A stretch of 46,270 nucleotides of DNA from Actinomycetota bacterium (lineage in GTDB: Bacteria; Actinomycetota; Acidimicrobiia; Acidimicrobiales; GCA-2861595), in NCBI GenBank assembly GCA_002861595.1, contig PJQG01000076.1, positions 28,276 to 74,545 of the forward strand. The letters are read 5' to 3'. Positions 20,213 to 29,140 of this stretch are shown piece after piece. The notes beneath the pieces were generated by a model that was given only the letters and a program-made list of their open reading frames with translations, did no database searches and was not told where the DNA came from. The first letter of the stretch is position 1; each line of letters begins with the position of its first letter. Both the position numbers and the translations under genes were made by a program.

Positions 20213-20980
20213 GTGGCGAAGAAGGCAAAGCCGAAGAAGCGCACGCCGGGCAAGCGGCCCCAGCCGGCGAAGCGGCCCATCGCCGCCGGCCCCGCCGGCT
20301 CGTCGGCCCCCGCCGGCCGCCCCGCCGGCTCAGCCACCCCCGCCGGCCGCCCCTCGGGCTCGCCTTCGGGTGCGGCCAAGGCCACCCGCGCTGACCGCAT
20401 CGAGGCGGCCAGGCGGGCCCGTCGCCGCAAGAAGCTCCAGCTCCGCATCGCCATCGGGGCCGCCGCCGCGCTGGTGATCGGCGCCATCGCCGTCAACAGC
20501 CTCTCCAACAGGAGCGAGACCAACGCCTTCCGGGAGAAGCTGACGGCCGGCTCGTGCACCTTCGACACCCGCGACGACTCCGTCAGCGCGCCTCCGAACA
20601 ACCACGTGGCCCCGTCGTCCTACGAGGTCAACCCGCCGGCGGGCGGCAACCACGACCCGAGCCCGGCGCCGGCGGGCAACTACGAGCAGGCCACCGTCCC
20701 GCCCGATGCCAGGGTCGTGCACTCTCTCGAGCATGGCTACGTGGCCATCTGGCACCGGCCCGGGCTCCCGAAGGAGGACATGGACCTCATCACCAACGTG
20801 TTCGGCCGCTACGAGAACGACGTGCTGGTCCTTCCCCGTGCCTCGCTGCCAGCCGACACCAAGGTGGCGGCCACGGCCTGGGGCGAGCGCCTGTTGTGCC
20901 GGAACGTGGAGCAGGGCCCCCTCACCGAGTTCGTGAAGAAGTACCGCAACGAGGGCCCCGAGAAGATCCCCCACACCTGA
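20213..20980 (+). CDS. DUF3105 membrane-anchored protein
   Basis: Protein of 255 aa. It has a Lys/Pro/Ala/Gly-rich cytoplasmic N-terminus of about 75 residues (AKKAKPKKRTPGKRPQPAKR), one transmembrane helix (about 77-97, IAIGAAAALVIGAIAV) and an extracytoplasmic DUF3105 domain with NNHVAPSSYEVNPPAGGNHDP and VVHSLEHGYVAIWH. Conserved His residues and two Cys are visible. The family is widespread in actinobacteria and its role is unknown. The GTG start is preceded by a leaderless-type -10 box. The stop overlaps the serA ATG (TGATG), so serA is co-transcribed, probably without functional meaning. Confidence 0.88.
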   Translation: MAKKAKPKKRTPGKRPQPAKRPIAAGPAGSSAPAGRPAGSATPAGRPSGSPSGAAKATRADRIEAARRARRRKKLQLRIAIGAAAALVIGAIAVNSLSNRSETNAFREKLTAGSCTFDTRDDSVSAPPNNHVAPSSYEVNPPAGGNHDPSPAPAGNYEQATVPPDARVVHSLEHGYVAIWHRPGLPKEDMDLITNVFGRYENDVLVLPRASLPADTKVAATAWGERLLCRNVEQGPLTEFVKKYRNEGPEKIPHT

Positions 20981-22551
20981 TGTCACGAGTCCTGGTCACC
21001 GAACCCATCGCCGCATCAGGGCTGGAGGCGCTGCGCGCCGCCGGCCACGAGGTCGACCAGCGGGAGGGCTTGTCCGTCCCTCAGCTCCACGACGCCCTCG
21101 CCGGGGCGGCGGCGCTGATCGTGCGGTCCGAGACGAAGGTCACCGCCGAGGTCCTCGCCGCCGGGCGCGACCTTGTGGTCGTGGGACGGGCCGGCATCGG
21201 CCTCGACAACGTGGACGTGGCCGAGGCCACGCGGCGCGGCGTGATGGTGGTGAACGCCCCGCAGTCCAACGTGCTGTCCGCGGCCGAGCACACCATGGCC
21301 CTCCTGCTGGCCCAGGCCCGCAACGTCCCGCAGGCCAGCGCCGCGTTGAAGAACGGCAAGTGGCAGCGGTCGCGTTGGTCGGGCGTGGAGCTGCACGGCA
21401 AGACCCTTGGCGTGGTGGGCCTCGGACGCATCGGCACCCTGGTGGCCCAGCGGGCGCTGGCGTTCGGGATGCGCCTGGCCGCCTACGACCCCTTCGTGGC
21501 CCCCGAGCGGGCTCGCCAGCTCGGCATCGAGCTGGTGGACAGCCTCGAGGAGCTCGTGGCGCGCGCCGACTTCCTCACCCTCCACGTGGCCAAGACACCC
21601 GAGACGATGGGCATGATCAACGCCGAGCTCCTGGCCAAAGCCAAGCCAGGGCTGCGCCTGGTCAACACCTCGAGAGGCGGGATCGTCGACGAGGCCGCCC
21701 TGGCCGAGGCGGTGGCGTCGGGCCGGCTGGGAGGCGCCGCCCTCGACGTCTTCGCCGAGGAGCCGACCAGGTCCTCGCCGCTGTTCGCCCTGGACCAGGT
21801 GGTGGTCACGCCGCATCTGGGTGCCAGCACCAGCGAGGCCCAGGACAAGGCCGGTGTCACCATCGCCGAGCAGGTCCTGCTGGCCCTGTCCGGGGACTTC
21901 GTACCCTTCGCGGTGAACGTGAGCGCGGCGGAGGCGTCGGAGACGGTGCGGCCGTTCCTGCCCCTCGCCGAGCGCCTGGGGCGGATCTTCGCCTCGCTCA
22001 ACGAGGGGATCCCGTCGCTGCTGGAGGTCGACTATCAGGGCGCCCTGGCCGACTACGACCTGCGCATCCTCACCCTTTCGGTGCTGAAGGGCCTGTTCGC
22101 ACTGGCCATCGAGGAGCCCGTCTCCTACGTGAACGCCCCGCAGCTGGCGGCCGAACGGGGCCTGGAGGTCCGGGAGTCGAAGTCCTCGACGGCCCACGAC
22201 TACGTCAACCTCATCACCCTTCGGGGCGGCCACCACGCCGTGGCCGGGACACTGGCCGGAGGTCGGGGGAGCCCCAGGCTGGTGATGGTGGACGACCACG
22301 ACGTCGAGGTGCCGCCGGCGCACAACATGCTCATCGTGCACAACGACGACCGATTGGGCATGATCGCCCTGGTCACCGGGGCCCTGGCCGGGGCCAGGGT
22401 GAACATCGCCAACATGGCGCTGGGGAAGTCACCGGCGGGCGAGACCGCGCTCATGGTGCTGGCCACCGATACGGCCGTGCCGGCAGACGTCGTGAGCGCC
22501 CTGGCGGCCGAGGCCGGCATCCTCGACGTTCACGCCGTCACCGACGTGTGA
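20980..22551 (+). CDS. serA: D-3-phosphoglycerate dehydrogenase
   Basis: First enzyme of serine synthesis, 523 aa, the long actinobacterial type I form. Domains: substrate- and NAD-binding domains with VVGLGRIG (145-152), Arg232 in NTSRGGIVDE, Glu260/261 in VFAEEP and catalytic His279 in TPHLGAST; then the allosteric-substrate-binding domain (about 310-445); then a C-terminal ACT domain (HNMLIVHNDDRLGMIALVTG) for serine feedback. The ATG at 20980 overlaps the upstream stop; the frame is open further 5' only as a shadow of the DUF3105 gene. serC lies 2 kb away on the other strand. Confidence 0.97.
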   Translation: MSRVLVTEPIAASGLEALRAAGHEVDQREGLSVPQLHDALAGAAALIVRSETKVTAEVLAAGRDLVVVGRAGIGLDNVDVAEATRRGVMVVNAPQSNVLSAAEHTMALLLAQARNVPQASAALKNGKWQRSRWSGVELHGKTLGVVGLGRIGTLVAQRALAFGMRLAAYDPFVAPERARQLGIELVDSLEELVARADFLTLHVAKTPETMGMINAELLAKAKPGLRLVNTSRGGIVDEAALAEAVASGRLGGAALDVFAEEPTRSSPLFALDQVVVTPHLGASTSEAQDKAGVTIAEQVLLALSGDFVPFAVNVSAAEASETVRPFLPLAERLGRIFASLNEGIPSLLEVDYQGALADYDLRILTLSVLKGLFALAIEEPVSYVNAPQLAAERGLEVRESKSSTAHDYVNLITLRGGHHAVAGTLAGGRGSPRLVMVDDHDVEVPPAHNMLIVHNDDRLGMIALVTGALAGARVNIANMALGKSPAGETALMVLATDTAVPADVVSALAAEAGILDVHAVTDV

Positions 22552-22581
22552 TTCCTTCTCCGCCGCGGGTGGGCGCCGGGG

Positions 22582-23175
22582 CTACCGCTTGGACCTGGTG
22601 AAGCCGTCCTCCAGGGCGGACGCCTCGTCCTCGTAGCAGCGGTCGGGCATGGTGCGGTTGTAGGCGGCCATCCCCGGCAGCTGGAAGATCCGGCTCGCCA
22701 GCTTGGCCTTCACCGGGTGCGAGGGTGGGCAGATGCGCCCGGTGGGCTCTATCCAGGTGGTGCGACCGGTGGGTGCCGCGGCCTTCTTCACGGCGGGCGC
22801 CCTCTTCGTGGGTGCAGCCTTCCTCGTCGCGGGCGCCTTCCTCGCCGGCGGCACCTCCTGCGCCGGCGGCACCTCCTGCGCCGGCGGCACCTCCTGCGCC
22901 GGCGGCACCTCCTGCGCCGGCGGCACCTCGACCGGCGTCACCTCCACCGGCGTGGGGCGGGTGACGACGGGAGCGGGCGGCACCTCCACCGGCGTGGGGC
23001 GGGTGACGACGGGAGCGGGCGGCTCGACGACGACGGGTTCCTGCACCGGTGGCCAGCTCGGGGGCACCGCCGGCGCCGAGTCGTCCTCGGAGTTGCTCCG
23101 CCGGGACTGGACCAGCTTCATCACCCCGAAGAGGATGGACGCGAGCAGAGCGGTCTTGACGCCGAGCCGCAGCAT
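22582..23175 (-). CDS. Pro/Val-rich repeat membrane protein
   Basis: Protein of 197 aa of unknown function. It has one N-terminal transmembrane helix (GVKTALLASILFGVMKLV), an acidic patch, and a long Pro/Val/Glu-rich segment with repeated EVPPAQ and APVVTRPTPVEV units. A Lys/Ala-rich stretch (RKAPATRKAAPTKRAPAVKKAA) follows, then a short Cys-containing C-terminal part (TGRICPPSHPVKAKLASRIFQLPGM). The composition suggests an extended rod with a basic segment. In-frame GTG starts at 23184 and 23196 are alternatives to ATG 23175. The gene is divergent from the leuA leader, whose -35 box begins at 23201. Confidence 0.68.
   Translation of the reverse strand: MLRLGVKTALLASILFGVMKLVQSRRSNSEDDSAPAVPPSWPPVQEPVVVEPPAPVVTRPTPVEVPPAPVVTRPTPVEVTPVEVPPAQEVPPAQEVPPAQEVPPAQEVPPARKAPATRKAAPTKRAPAVKKAAAPTGRTTWIEPTGRICPPSHPVKAKLASRIFQLPGMAAYNRTMPDRCYEDEASALEDGFTRSKR
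22843..23022 (-). repeat. Coding tandem repeats, 18-bp and 42-bp units
   Basis: About 4.5 copies of an 18-base unit (GGCACCTCCTGCGCCGGC on the + strand) encode EVPPAQ. Two exact 42-base units (22939-22980 and 22981-23022) encode the PAPVVTRPTPVEVP segment. All are multiples of three. Confidence 0.9.
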
Positions 23176-23200
23176 TTTCCGCACGGGGGGGAACACTATC

Positions 23201-23229
23201 TTGACGAGGAGCACTCCGTCTGGCACGAT
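23201..23229 (+). promoter_or_regulatory. leuA promoter
   Basis: TTGACG (23201-23206), a 17-base spacer and CACGAT (23224-23229). Transcription would start within a few bases of the leader ATG at 23239, the same geometry as at ilvB. Confidence 0.6.
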
Positions 23230-23238
23230 GAAGCGGCC

Positions 23239-23280
23239 ATGACCCGGAGCCCGATCACCACCAGCCTCCTCCTTACCTGA
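23239..23280 (+). CDS. leuA leader peptide (attenuation)
   Basis: A 14-codon ORF reading M-T-R-S-P-I-T-T-S-L-L-L-T-stop, with three consecutive Leu codons (CTC CTC CTT) near the end. It has no SD and starts nine bases after the predicted -10 box, so it is probably leaderless. The Leu codon stretch CCTCCTCC is complementary to GGAGG in the 3' arm of the downstream terminator, offering a direct antitermination pairing when ribosomes stall or fail to cover it. Confidence 0.8.
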   Translation: MTRSPITTSLLLT

Positions 23281-23281
23281 C

Positions 23282-23341
23282 GGCGAGCTCCCCTCCGGGA
23301 CTCGCCTTCGCCTCCTGCGCCTTCGGGCCAGGAGGTTTTTT
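23282..23341 (+). terminator. leuA attenuator hairpins and terminator
   Basis: Hairpin A starts one base after the leader TGA: GGCGAG (23282-23287) with CTCGCC (23301-23306), extended inside by TCCC/GGGA. The terminator is CCTCCTG (23311-23317) with CAGGAGG (23329-23335), an inner GCC-TTCG-GGC, then six T (23336-23341). Confidence 0.85.
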
Positions 23342-23394
23342 CGTTCCCCGAAAACCCTTCCCCGACGACCACCACACGACACAAAGGACCAGCC

Positions 23395-24948
23395 ATGAGC
23401 GACCGCCTGATCATCTTCGACACCACCCTGCGCGACGGCGAGCAGTCGCCCGGCATCTCCCTCGATGTGGCCGAGAAGCTCGAGATCGCCGAGCAGCTGG
23501 CTCGCTTGGGCGTCGACTACATCGAAGCCGGGTTCCCCGTGGCCAGCCAGGGGGACTTCGATGCCGTACAGGCCATCGCCCGCTCGGTGGAGGGACCGGT
23601 CATCGCCGGGTTGTCCCGCACGCACCGCTCCGACGTGGACCGCTGCTGGGCGGCGGTGAGCCCGGCGGAGCGGGCCCGCATCCACGTGTTCATCTCCACC
23701 AGCCCCAACCACATGGAGCACATGCTGAAGATGACCCGCGAGCAGGTGCTGGCCGAGACCCGCGCCGGTGTGGCGAGGGCGCGCGAGCACACCGACGACG
23801 TGGAGTTCAGCCCCCAGGACGCCACCCGCACGCCGCTGGACTTCATGATGGAGGTTCTGCAGGCGGCCGTCGACGCCGGCGCCACCACGTTGAACATCCC
23901 CGACACCGTCGGCTACGGCATCCCCTGGGACTTCGGCGCCCTGATCCAGTACGTGCGGCGGGAGATCAAGGGCGACTTCATCACCTCCACCCACTGCCAC
24001 AACGACCTGGGCCTGGCCACGGCCAACTCCCTGGCCGGGGTCCAGGCCGGCGCCCGCCAGGTGGAGGTGTGCGTGAACGGGCTGGGCGAGCGGGCCGGCA
24101 ACGCGGCCCTGGAAGAGGTGGTGATGGCGGTCAAGATCCGCGCTGACCAGTTCCCCGGCCTGGAGGTCGGCGTGCGCACCGAGGAGCTGGCCCGCACCAG
24201 CCGCCTGGTGAGCCGCCTCACCGGCTATCCGGTGCAGTACAACAAGGCCGTTGTGGGGCGCAACGCCTTCGCCCACGAGTCCGGCATCCACCAGCACGGC
24301 GTGCTGGCCGACGCCAGCACCTATGAGATCATCGATGCCGACTCCGTGGGCCAGCGGGGCCGCCAGATCGTGCTGGGCAAGCACTCGGGCCGCCACGCCT
24401 TCGGCGACACGCTGACCAAGATGGGCCTGCACGTGCAAGGCGACGCCCTCAACGCCGCCTTCGTCCGCTTCAAGGAGCTGGCCGACCGCAAGGTGCAGCT
24501 CACCGAGGCCGACCTGGAGGCCATCGTGGCCGAGGAGATCGGCGGGGTGGGCGCTGATCCCGCCTTCGCCTTCGAGTCCCTGGAGGTGACGGGCGGCACC
24601 GTGGGTGTCCCCCGAGCCCGGGTCGTGCTCACCCGCGACGGCGAGAAGGCCGAGGCCACAGCCGAGGGCGACGGCATGATCGACGCCGCCTGCAAGGCCA
24701 TCAAGGCCGCAACCGGCGTCGACGGCACGCTCACCGACTTCAACGTCTCCTCGGTGACGGGCGGTGTCGACGCCCTGGGCGACGTCGTCATCCAGCTCGA
24801 GGCCGGCGGGGTGAAGGTGTCGGGCCGTGGTGTGTCCACCGACGTGGTGGAGGCGTCGGCCCGCGCCTTTCTCAACGCCACCAACAAGGTGGTGCGGGCC
24901 CGGGCCCGCCACGAGGTGCGGGACCCCGTCACCGAGGTCACGCCCTAG
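23395..24948 (+). CDS. leuA: 2-isopropylmalate synthase
   Basis: First committed enzyme of leucine synthesis, 517 aa. The TIM-barrel catalytic domain starts DTTLRDGEQSPG (Arg13, Asp14) and has the metal site THCHNDLG (His200, His202, Asn203, Asp204). GIHQHGVL and GLGERAGN are typical LeuA segments. The C-terminal LeuA dimer/regulatory domain (about 380-505) with TGGTVGVPRARV and VTGGVDALGDVVIQL carries leucine feedback. It is preceded by its own Leu-rich leader and terminator, which supports LeuA over CimA; a separate CimA is at 34209. Its stop TAG lies in CTAG shared with the stop of the convergent P-loop gene. Confidence 0.95.
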   Translation: MSDRLIIFDTTLRDGEQSPGISLDVAEKLEIAEQLARLGVDYIEAGFPVASQGDFDAVQAIARSVEGPVIAGLSRTHRSDVDRCWAAVSPAERARIHVFISTSPNHMEHMLKMTREQVLAETRAGVARAREHTDDVEFSPQDATRTPLDFMMEVLQAAVDAGATTLNIPDTVGYGIPWDFGALIQYVRREIKGDFITSTHCHNDLGLATANSLAGVQAGARQVEVCVNGLGERAGNAALEEVVMAVKIRADQFPGLEVGVRTEELARTSRLVSRLTGYPVQYNKAVVGRNAFAHESGIHQHGVLADASTYEIIDADSVGQRGRQIVLGKHSGRHAFGDTLTKMGLHVQGDALNAAFVRFKELADRKVQLTEADLEAIVAEEIGGVGADPAFAFESLEVTGGTVGVPRARVVLTRDGEKAEATAEGDGMIDAACKAIKAATGVDGTLTDFNVSSVTGGVDALGDVVIQLEAGGVKVSGRGVSTDVVEASARAFLNATNKVVRARARHEVRDPVTEVTP

Positions 24949-25460
24949 ATCGCCACAACGCCGGGGAGGTGGTCTCGGGCCCAGGCGGCCACGGCGACGA
25001 TGTCCACCTCTCCGGTTGTGTCCACCTCCAGCACGTCGGGGCCCAGGCCCAGGGGGCCCGGCGCCGCCGGTGGTGGAGGCGTGGGGTGATCGGCGTCGAG
25101 ATGGCCGGGGTGGCGCCGTCGGGCCGACCAGCGGCGCTGCTGCTCTTCGGGTGGACAGAGGCAGTGCACCTCCAGCGCCTTGGGGCCCACTAGGGCCAGC
25201 AGGCGCGGCGCGTGCTCGGGGCGGAAGTTGGCCTCGAGCACGACCTCCGGCAGCGTGGGGGCCAGGGCGAACATCACTTCGTAGGCGGCGTCGCTCAGGC
25301 GGGCCGACCAGGCGGCGTCTCCGGTGCCCAAGGCGTCGAACAACGCCTCCTTGACGGTGTCCTTGGCGACCAGCGGGAAGCCGAGGTGATCGGCGAGCGG
25401 CCCGGCCAGAGCGGACTTCCCTGACGCCGGGGGGCCGGTGACCACCACCAGCGCCCTCAC
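24945..25460 (-). CDS. Small P-loop kinase-like ATPase
   Basis: AAA_33/zeta-toxin-like nucleotide-binding protein of 171 aa. The Walker A motif is GPPASGKS (residues 9-16 from the GTG at 25460). A kinase-like lid and Asp follow (LVAKDTVKEALFDAL, VVLEANFRPEHAPRL). A Pro/Gly-rich insert near residue 125 is unusual. The substrate is unknown and no antitoxin lies beside it. GTG 25478 would add six residues; I prefer 25460 because MRALVVVTGPPASGKS is the family-like start and TAACGT sits seven bases upstream. It is convergent with leuA, the stops overlapping in CTAG. Confidence 0.75.
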   Translation of the reverse strand: MRALVVVTGPPASGKSALAGPLADHLGFPLVAKDTVKEALFDALGTGDAAWSARLSDAAYEVMFALAPTLPEVVLEANFRPEHAPRLLALVGPKALEVHCLCPPEEQQRRWSARRRHPGHLDADHPTPPPPAAPGPLGLGPDVLEVDTTGEVDIVAVAAWARDHLPGVVAI

Positions 25461-25526
25461 CAGCCTGACGTTACCCACCCGCGCCGGAATGGGTAGGGCT
25501 CACGAAAGCGACGAAGGGAGCAGGCC

Positions 25527-25862
25527 ATGTACGTCCAGACGGTGATCTTCGAGCTCGCTGGCACGAGCGAGGGCGAGTACCTCGACATCGCCAACGAGGT
25601 GGCGCCGCAGTACTCGGGCATGCCGGGGCTGCTGGCCAAGCTGTGGCTCGACAAGTCGGACCAGGGTACCTATGGAGCGGTGTACTTCTGGGAGGACCAG
25701 GAGTCGATGGAGCGCTACTGCCGGAGCGACCTCTTCGAGGGCTCGAACCCGGGGTTCACCAACGTCGTCTCCAACGGGGCGGCGGTGCTGGAGAACCTGA
25801 CCCGCTCCACCCAGCCGGTTCTCGAGGTTGTGCAGGGGCGCCAGCACGCCAGGCAGGGCTGA
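25527..25862 (+). CDS. YdhR/ABM-like small protein
   Basis: Protein of 111 aa with a ferredoxin-like alpha+beta pattern (MYVQTVIFELAG...GLLAKLWLDKSDQGTYGAVYFWEDQESMERY). This is the outline of YdhR-type or antibiotic-biosynthesis-monooxygenase-like dimeric barrels. The WEDQESMERY segment after the third strand is typical of the YdhR branch. An SD (GGGAGCAGG) precedes the ATG. The catalytic role is not known. The gene is not overlapped with its neighbours and may be transcribed with the next two genes. Confidence 0.7.
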   Translation: MYVQTVIFELAGTSEGEYLDIANEVAPQYSGMPGLLAKLWLDKSDQGTYGAVYFWEDQESMERYCRSDLFEGSNPGFTNVVSNGAAVLENLTRSTQPVLEVVQGRQHARQG

Positions 25863-25899
25863 TCCCGGGGGCTCCGGGACGACTGCTAGTACAAGTGGC

Positions 25900-26169
25900 G
25901 TGCCCACCCAGAATGCTCGCCAGCCCGAGGAGCTGACCGAGGACGAGCGCGAGGCGCTGCGGCGCGCCCACATCCGCCTGCGCAAGACGAGCCAGGACCT
26001 GGAGGCGCTGCTGGCCACGCCCAAGATGCGGGGGCGGTGGGACCCGGCTCCCGTGCCGGCGGAGGCGATGGAAGGGGCCAAGTCGGAGCTGGTGAAGGCC
26101 TACGCCAAGCTCTGGGTCCTCCAGCGCGATCTTCTCGGCTGGGACCTGCCGGCGGAGCTCGAGGCCTGA
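25900..26169 (+). CDS. Small conserved-looking protein, unknown
   Basis: Protein of 89 aa, helical and charged (PEELTEDEREALRRAHIRLRKTSQDLEALLATPKMRG, then AKSELVKAYAKLWVLQRDLLGWDLP). It looks like a two-helix coiled-coil hairpin. The frame is open upstream to 25828 but the extra residues lack character; GTG 25900 gives a clean start (MPTQNARQPEEL). It ends three bases before the rhomboid gene, so the two are probably co-transcribed. I do not recognise the family. Confidence 0.6.
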   Translation: MPTQNARQPEELTEDEREALRRAHIRLRKTSQDLEALLATPKMRGRWDPAPVPAEAMEGAKSELVKAYAKLWVLQRDLLGWDLPAELEA

Positions 26170-26172
26170 GCG

Positions 26173-27084
26173 GTGCAGTCGAGCACCTGCTACCGCCACG
26201 CCGAGCGCGTCACCGGCGTCAGCTGCACCCGGTGCGGGCGGACCATCTGCACCGAGTGCATGACCCAGGCGTCTGTCGGCCACCACTGCCCCACGTGCAT
26301 GGCCGAGGCCCGGCGCGACCCCGGCAAGGTCCGCCAGGTGCGCTGGGCCCGCCCTGGGGCGGCGACGGCGGCGACGCCTGCCGTGCTGGCTCTTATCGCC
26401 GCGAACGTCTTGGTGTTCCTCGTCGACCAGAGCGACCCGACCATCCAGTTCCGCTACGCCGACAACCCGCTGCTGGTGGCTCGCGGCGAGGTCTACCGCC
26501 TGGTGAGCGCCGCCTTCCTCCACGCCAACGTGCTGCACCTGGGCCTCAACATGTTCGGCCTGTACCTCTTCGGCCCCCAGCTGGAGCGCGTGCTGGGTTG
26601 GCCGCGGTTCCTGGCCCTCTACCTGATCTCCGCGCTGGGCGCGGGGATCTGCTTCTTCTTCTTCGCCTCCCTGGGGACCTTCTCGGTCGGAGCGTCGGGC
26701 GCCGTGTTCGGCCTCTTCGGCGCCTTCTTCGTCATCGTGCGGGCCCGGGGCGGTGACACCAGCCAGATCGTCGGCCTCATCGTGATCAACCTGTTCATCG
26801 GCGCGTCGGTGCCCGGCATCGACAACTACGCCCACATCGGCGGGCTGCTTGCCGGGGGTGCGATGGCGTTCCTGTACGAGCATGTCCCCGCCCGGCCCCG
26901 GCGGGCGCAGGTCGGCGTCCAGGTTGTAGCCGTGGTGATGGTGGTGGGGGTGCTGGCCGCGCTGGCCGGTGTCCGCAGCCGCCAGCTGCGGGACCGGGAG
27001 GGGGTCCTGGGCCGGGCCGAACCCGCCTATGTCGTCGACGGCGCCGCCGTCGTGGGCCGCCAGGCCGGCCGGCCGCCCTCGTAG
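26173..27084 (+). CDS. Rhomboid-family intramembrane protease with N-terminal zinc finger
   Basis: Membrane serine protease of 303 aa. Residues 6-43 form a B-box-like zinc finger ([24 protein letters not shown]...HHCPTC). Six or seven transmembrane helices follow. The catalytic Ser is in VGASGAVFG and the catalytic His in [11 protein letters not shown]; the [13 protein letters not shown] segment is also typical. The fusion of a zinc finger to rhomboid is common in actinobacteria. The substrate is unknown. The last 58 bases overlap the 3' end of the convergent leuD. Confidence 0.92.
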   Translation: MQSSTCYRHAERVTGVSCTRCGRTICTECMTQASVGHHCPTCMAEARRDPGKVRQVRWARPGAATAATPAVLALIAANVLVFLVDQSDPTIQFRYADNPLLVARGEVYRLVSAAFLHANVLHLGLNMFGLYLFGPQLERVLGWPRFLALYLISALGAGICFFFFASLGTFSVGASGAVFGLFGAFFVIVRARGGDTSQIVGLIVINLFIGASVPGIDNYAHIGGLLAGGAMAFLYEHVPARPRRAQVGVQVVAVVMVVGVLAALAGVRSRQLRDREGVLGRAEPAYVVDGAAVVGRQAGRPPS

Positions 27085-27635
27085 GCGGCGATGGCGTCGA
27101 GGTGGCGCAGGGTGAGGCCCACGTCGTCGAGGCCCTCCAGGAGGCGCCACCTCGTGAAGTCGTCGAGGGTGAAGGGGGCGTCGATGCCGGCGGCCGGGGC
27201 CCGCACCGTGCGCGCGTCCACGTCGACGGTGACCTCCAGGGCAGGGTCGGCGGCGACGGCGGCGAGCAGGGCCCGGGCCGTCTCCTCGTCGACCTGGGCC
27301 GGTACCAGGCCCGCCTTGGTGCAGTTGGTGCGGAAGATGTCGGCGAAGCGGGGCGAGACGACGGCGCGAAAGCCGTAGTCGGTCAGGGCCCACACGGCGT
27401 GCTCCCGGGAGCTGCCCGTGCCGAAGTTGGTTCCCGCCAGCAGGATGGTGGCGCCGGCGTGCTCCGGGCGGTTGAGCACGAAGCCGGGATCGGCCCGCCA
27501 CGCCGAGAACAGGCCGGCGCCGAAGCCGGTGCGCTCGACGCGCTTCAACCATTCGGCGGGGATGATCTGGTCGGTGTCGACGTCGGAGCGGTCGAGGGGG
27601 ACGGCGGTGCCGGCGACGGCGTGGAGGGGTTCCAT
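27027..27635 (-). CDS. leuD: 3-isopropylmalate dehydratase, small subunit
   Basis: Swivel-domain subunit of 202 aa that works with LeuC to isomerise isopropylmalate; in this organism probably also citramalate. Typical segments are [46 protein letters not shown] and [22 protein letters not shown]. The ATG at 27635 shares a base with the leuC stop. The C-terminus runs a little longer than usual ([11 protein letters not shown]) and overlaps the rhomboid gene antisense by 58 bases. Confidence 0.97.
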   Translation of the reverse strand: MEPLHAVAGTAVPLDRSDVDTDQIIPAEWLKRVERTGFGAGLFSAWRADPGFVLNRPEHAGATILLAGTNFGTGSSREHAVWALTDYGFRAVVSPRFADIFRTNCTKAGLVPAQVDEETARALLAAVAADPALEVTVDVDARTVRAPAAGIDAPFTLDDFTRWRLLEGLDDVGLTLRHLDAIAAYEGGRPAWRPTTAAPSTT

Positions 27636-29140
27636 CAGTGCCCCTCAGCCGGCCGGGGCCCCAGGTCCGGCCTCCTCCCCGAGGCGGGGGCCCCACCCCC
27701 GCCCGCGGCCGTCTCGCGCCCGTCGCCTACGGGCTGTAGCTCGTCGGGTGTGGCGAACCGGCCGGCCACGGCGGAGGCGGCGGCCACAGCCGGCGACACC
27801 AGGTGCGTGCGGCCGCCCGGGCCCTGGCGGCCCTCGAAGTTGCGGTTGGACGTGGACGCGCAGCGCTCGCCGGGGGCCAGCTTGTCGGGGTTCATGGCCA
27901 GGCACATGGAGCAGCCCGCCTCCCGCCAGTCGAAGCCGGCGGCTCGGAACACTTCGTCGAGGCCCTCGGCCTCGGCCTCCATCTTCACCAGGGCGGAGCC
28001 GGGCACGACCATGGCCCGCACGCCGGCCTTGACGCAGTGCCCGGCGAGCACGGCGGCGGCGGCCCGCAGGTCCTCGATGCGGGCGTTGGTGCAGGAGCCG
28101 ATGAAGACGGTGTCCACCGGGACGTCCCGCACGGCTGTCCCCGGGCGCAGCCCCTGATAGGCCAGCGCCCGCCGAGCCGACTCCCGCTCGGAGGCGTCGA
28201 GGAAGGTGTCGGGGTCGGGCACGCTGCCGTCGATGGGCACGACCTGGGCCGGGTTGGTGCCCCAGCTCACGAAGGGGACCAGGCCGGCGGCGTCGATGAC
28301 GACCTCCTTGTCGAAGGCGGCGCCGTCGTCGGTGGCCAGGGAGCGCCAGTCATCCAGCGCCTGCTCCCAGGCCTTGCCCTTGGGCGCATGGGGACGGCCC
28401 TGGAGGTAGGCGAAGGTGGTGTCGTCCGGCGCCACCAGGCCGGCGCGCGCACCCGCCTCGATGCTCATGTTGCACACGGTCATGCGCCCCTCCATGGAGA
28501 GGCCGCGCAGGGCCGAGCCGCGGTACTCGATCACCGAACCGATGCCGCCGCCCGTGCCGATGCGGCCGATGACGGCGAGGATGAGGTCCTTGGCCGTCAC
28601 ACCCGCCGGCAGGTCGCCCTCGACGGTGACGGCCATGGTGCCCGGGCGCACCTGGGGGAGGGTCTGGGTGGCCAGGACGTGCTCGACCTCGCTGGTGCCG
28701 ATGCCGAAGGCGAGGGCGCCGAAGGCCCCGTGGGTGGCGGTGTGGCTGTCGCCGCACACGATGGTCATGCCCGGCTGGGTGAGGCCGAGCTCGGGCCCGA
28801 TCACATGGACGATGCCCTGGTTGCGGTGGCCCATCGGGTAGAGGGGCACGCCGAACTCGGCGCAGTTGGCGGCCAGCACCTCCATCTGGCGCCGGGAGAC
28901 GGGGTCGGCCACGCCCTGGTCGAGCGCGGCGGTGGGCACGTTGTGGTCCATGGTGGCGAGGGTGAGGTCGGGCCGGCGCACGGTGCGCCCGGCCAGGCGC
29001 AGCCCGTCGAAGGCCTGGGGCGAGGTGACCTCGTGCACCAGGTGCAGGTCGATGTAGAGCAGGTCGGGCTCGCCCTCGGCCTGGTGCACCAGGTGGCGGT
29101 CCCAGACCTTCTCGCTCAGGGTCTTCGGCGTCTGTGTCAT
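27635..29140 (-). CDS. leuC: 3-isopropylmalate dehydratase, large subunit, with element-derived tail
   Basis: Aconitase-family subunit of 501 aa. It has the start [44 protein letters not shown], and Fe-S ligand cysteines in [14 protein letters not shown] and [13 protein letters not shown], then [14 protein letters not shown]. The usual family end is near [12 protein letters not shown]. Here about 30 residues follow ([31 protein letters not shown]), encoded by a copy of the palindromic element also seen in gatB and cimA. The ATG at 29140 faces the divergent IclR gene, with an inverted repeat between them. It forms an operon with leuD. Confidence 0.97.
   Translation of the reverse strand: MTQTPKTLSEKVWDRHLVHQAEGEPDLLYIDLHLVHEVTSPQAFDGLRLAGRTVRRPDLTLATMDHNVPTAALDQGVADPVSRRQMEVLAANCAEFGVPLYPMGHRNQGIVHVIGPELGLTQPGMTIVCGDSHTATHGAFGALAFGIGTSEVEHVLATQTLPQVRPGTMAVTVEGDLPAGVTAKDLILAVIGRIGTGGGIGSVIEYRGSALRGLSMEGRMTVCNMSIEAGARAGLVAPDDTTFAYLQGRPHAPKGKAWEQALDDWRSLATDDGAAFDKEVVIDAAGLVPFVSWGTNPAQVVPIDGSVPDPDTFLDASERESARRALAYQGLRPGTAVRDVPVDTVFIGSCTNARIEDLRAAAAVLAGHCVKAGVRAMVVPGSALVKMEAEAEGLDEVFRAAGFDWREAGCSMCLAMNPDKLAPGERCASTSNRNFEGRQGPGGRTHLVSPAVAAASAVAGRFATPDELQPVGDGRETAAGGGGAPASGRRPDLGPRPAEGH
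27649..27711 (-). repeat. Palindromic element at the leuC 3' end
   Basis: Diverged copy of the gatB/cimA element, recognisable by GGGGCCCC boxes around a GCCTCC...GAGGCGGGGG core. Relative to the gene it has the same orientation and phase as in gat[17 protein letters not shown] here against [16 protein letters not shown] in GatB. Confidence 0.75.

Noticed and set aside
22843-23022. Tandem repeats considered as a CRISPR array
   Set aside because: Units are directly contiguous without unique spacers and encode EVPPAQ repeats in frame.
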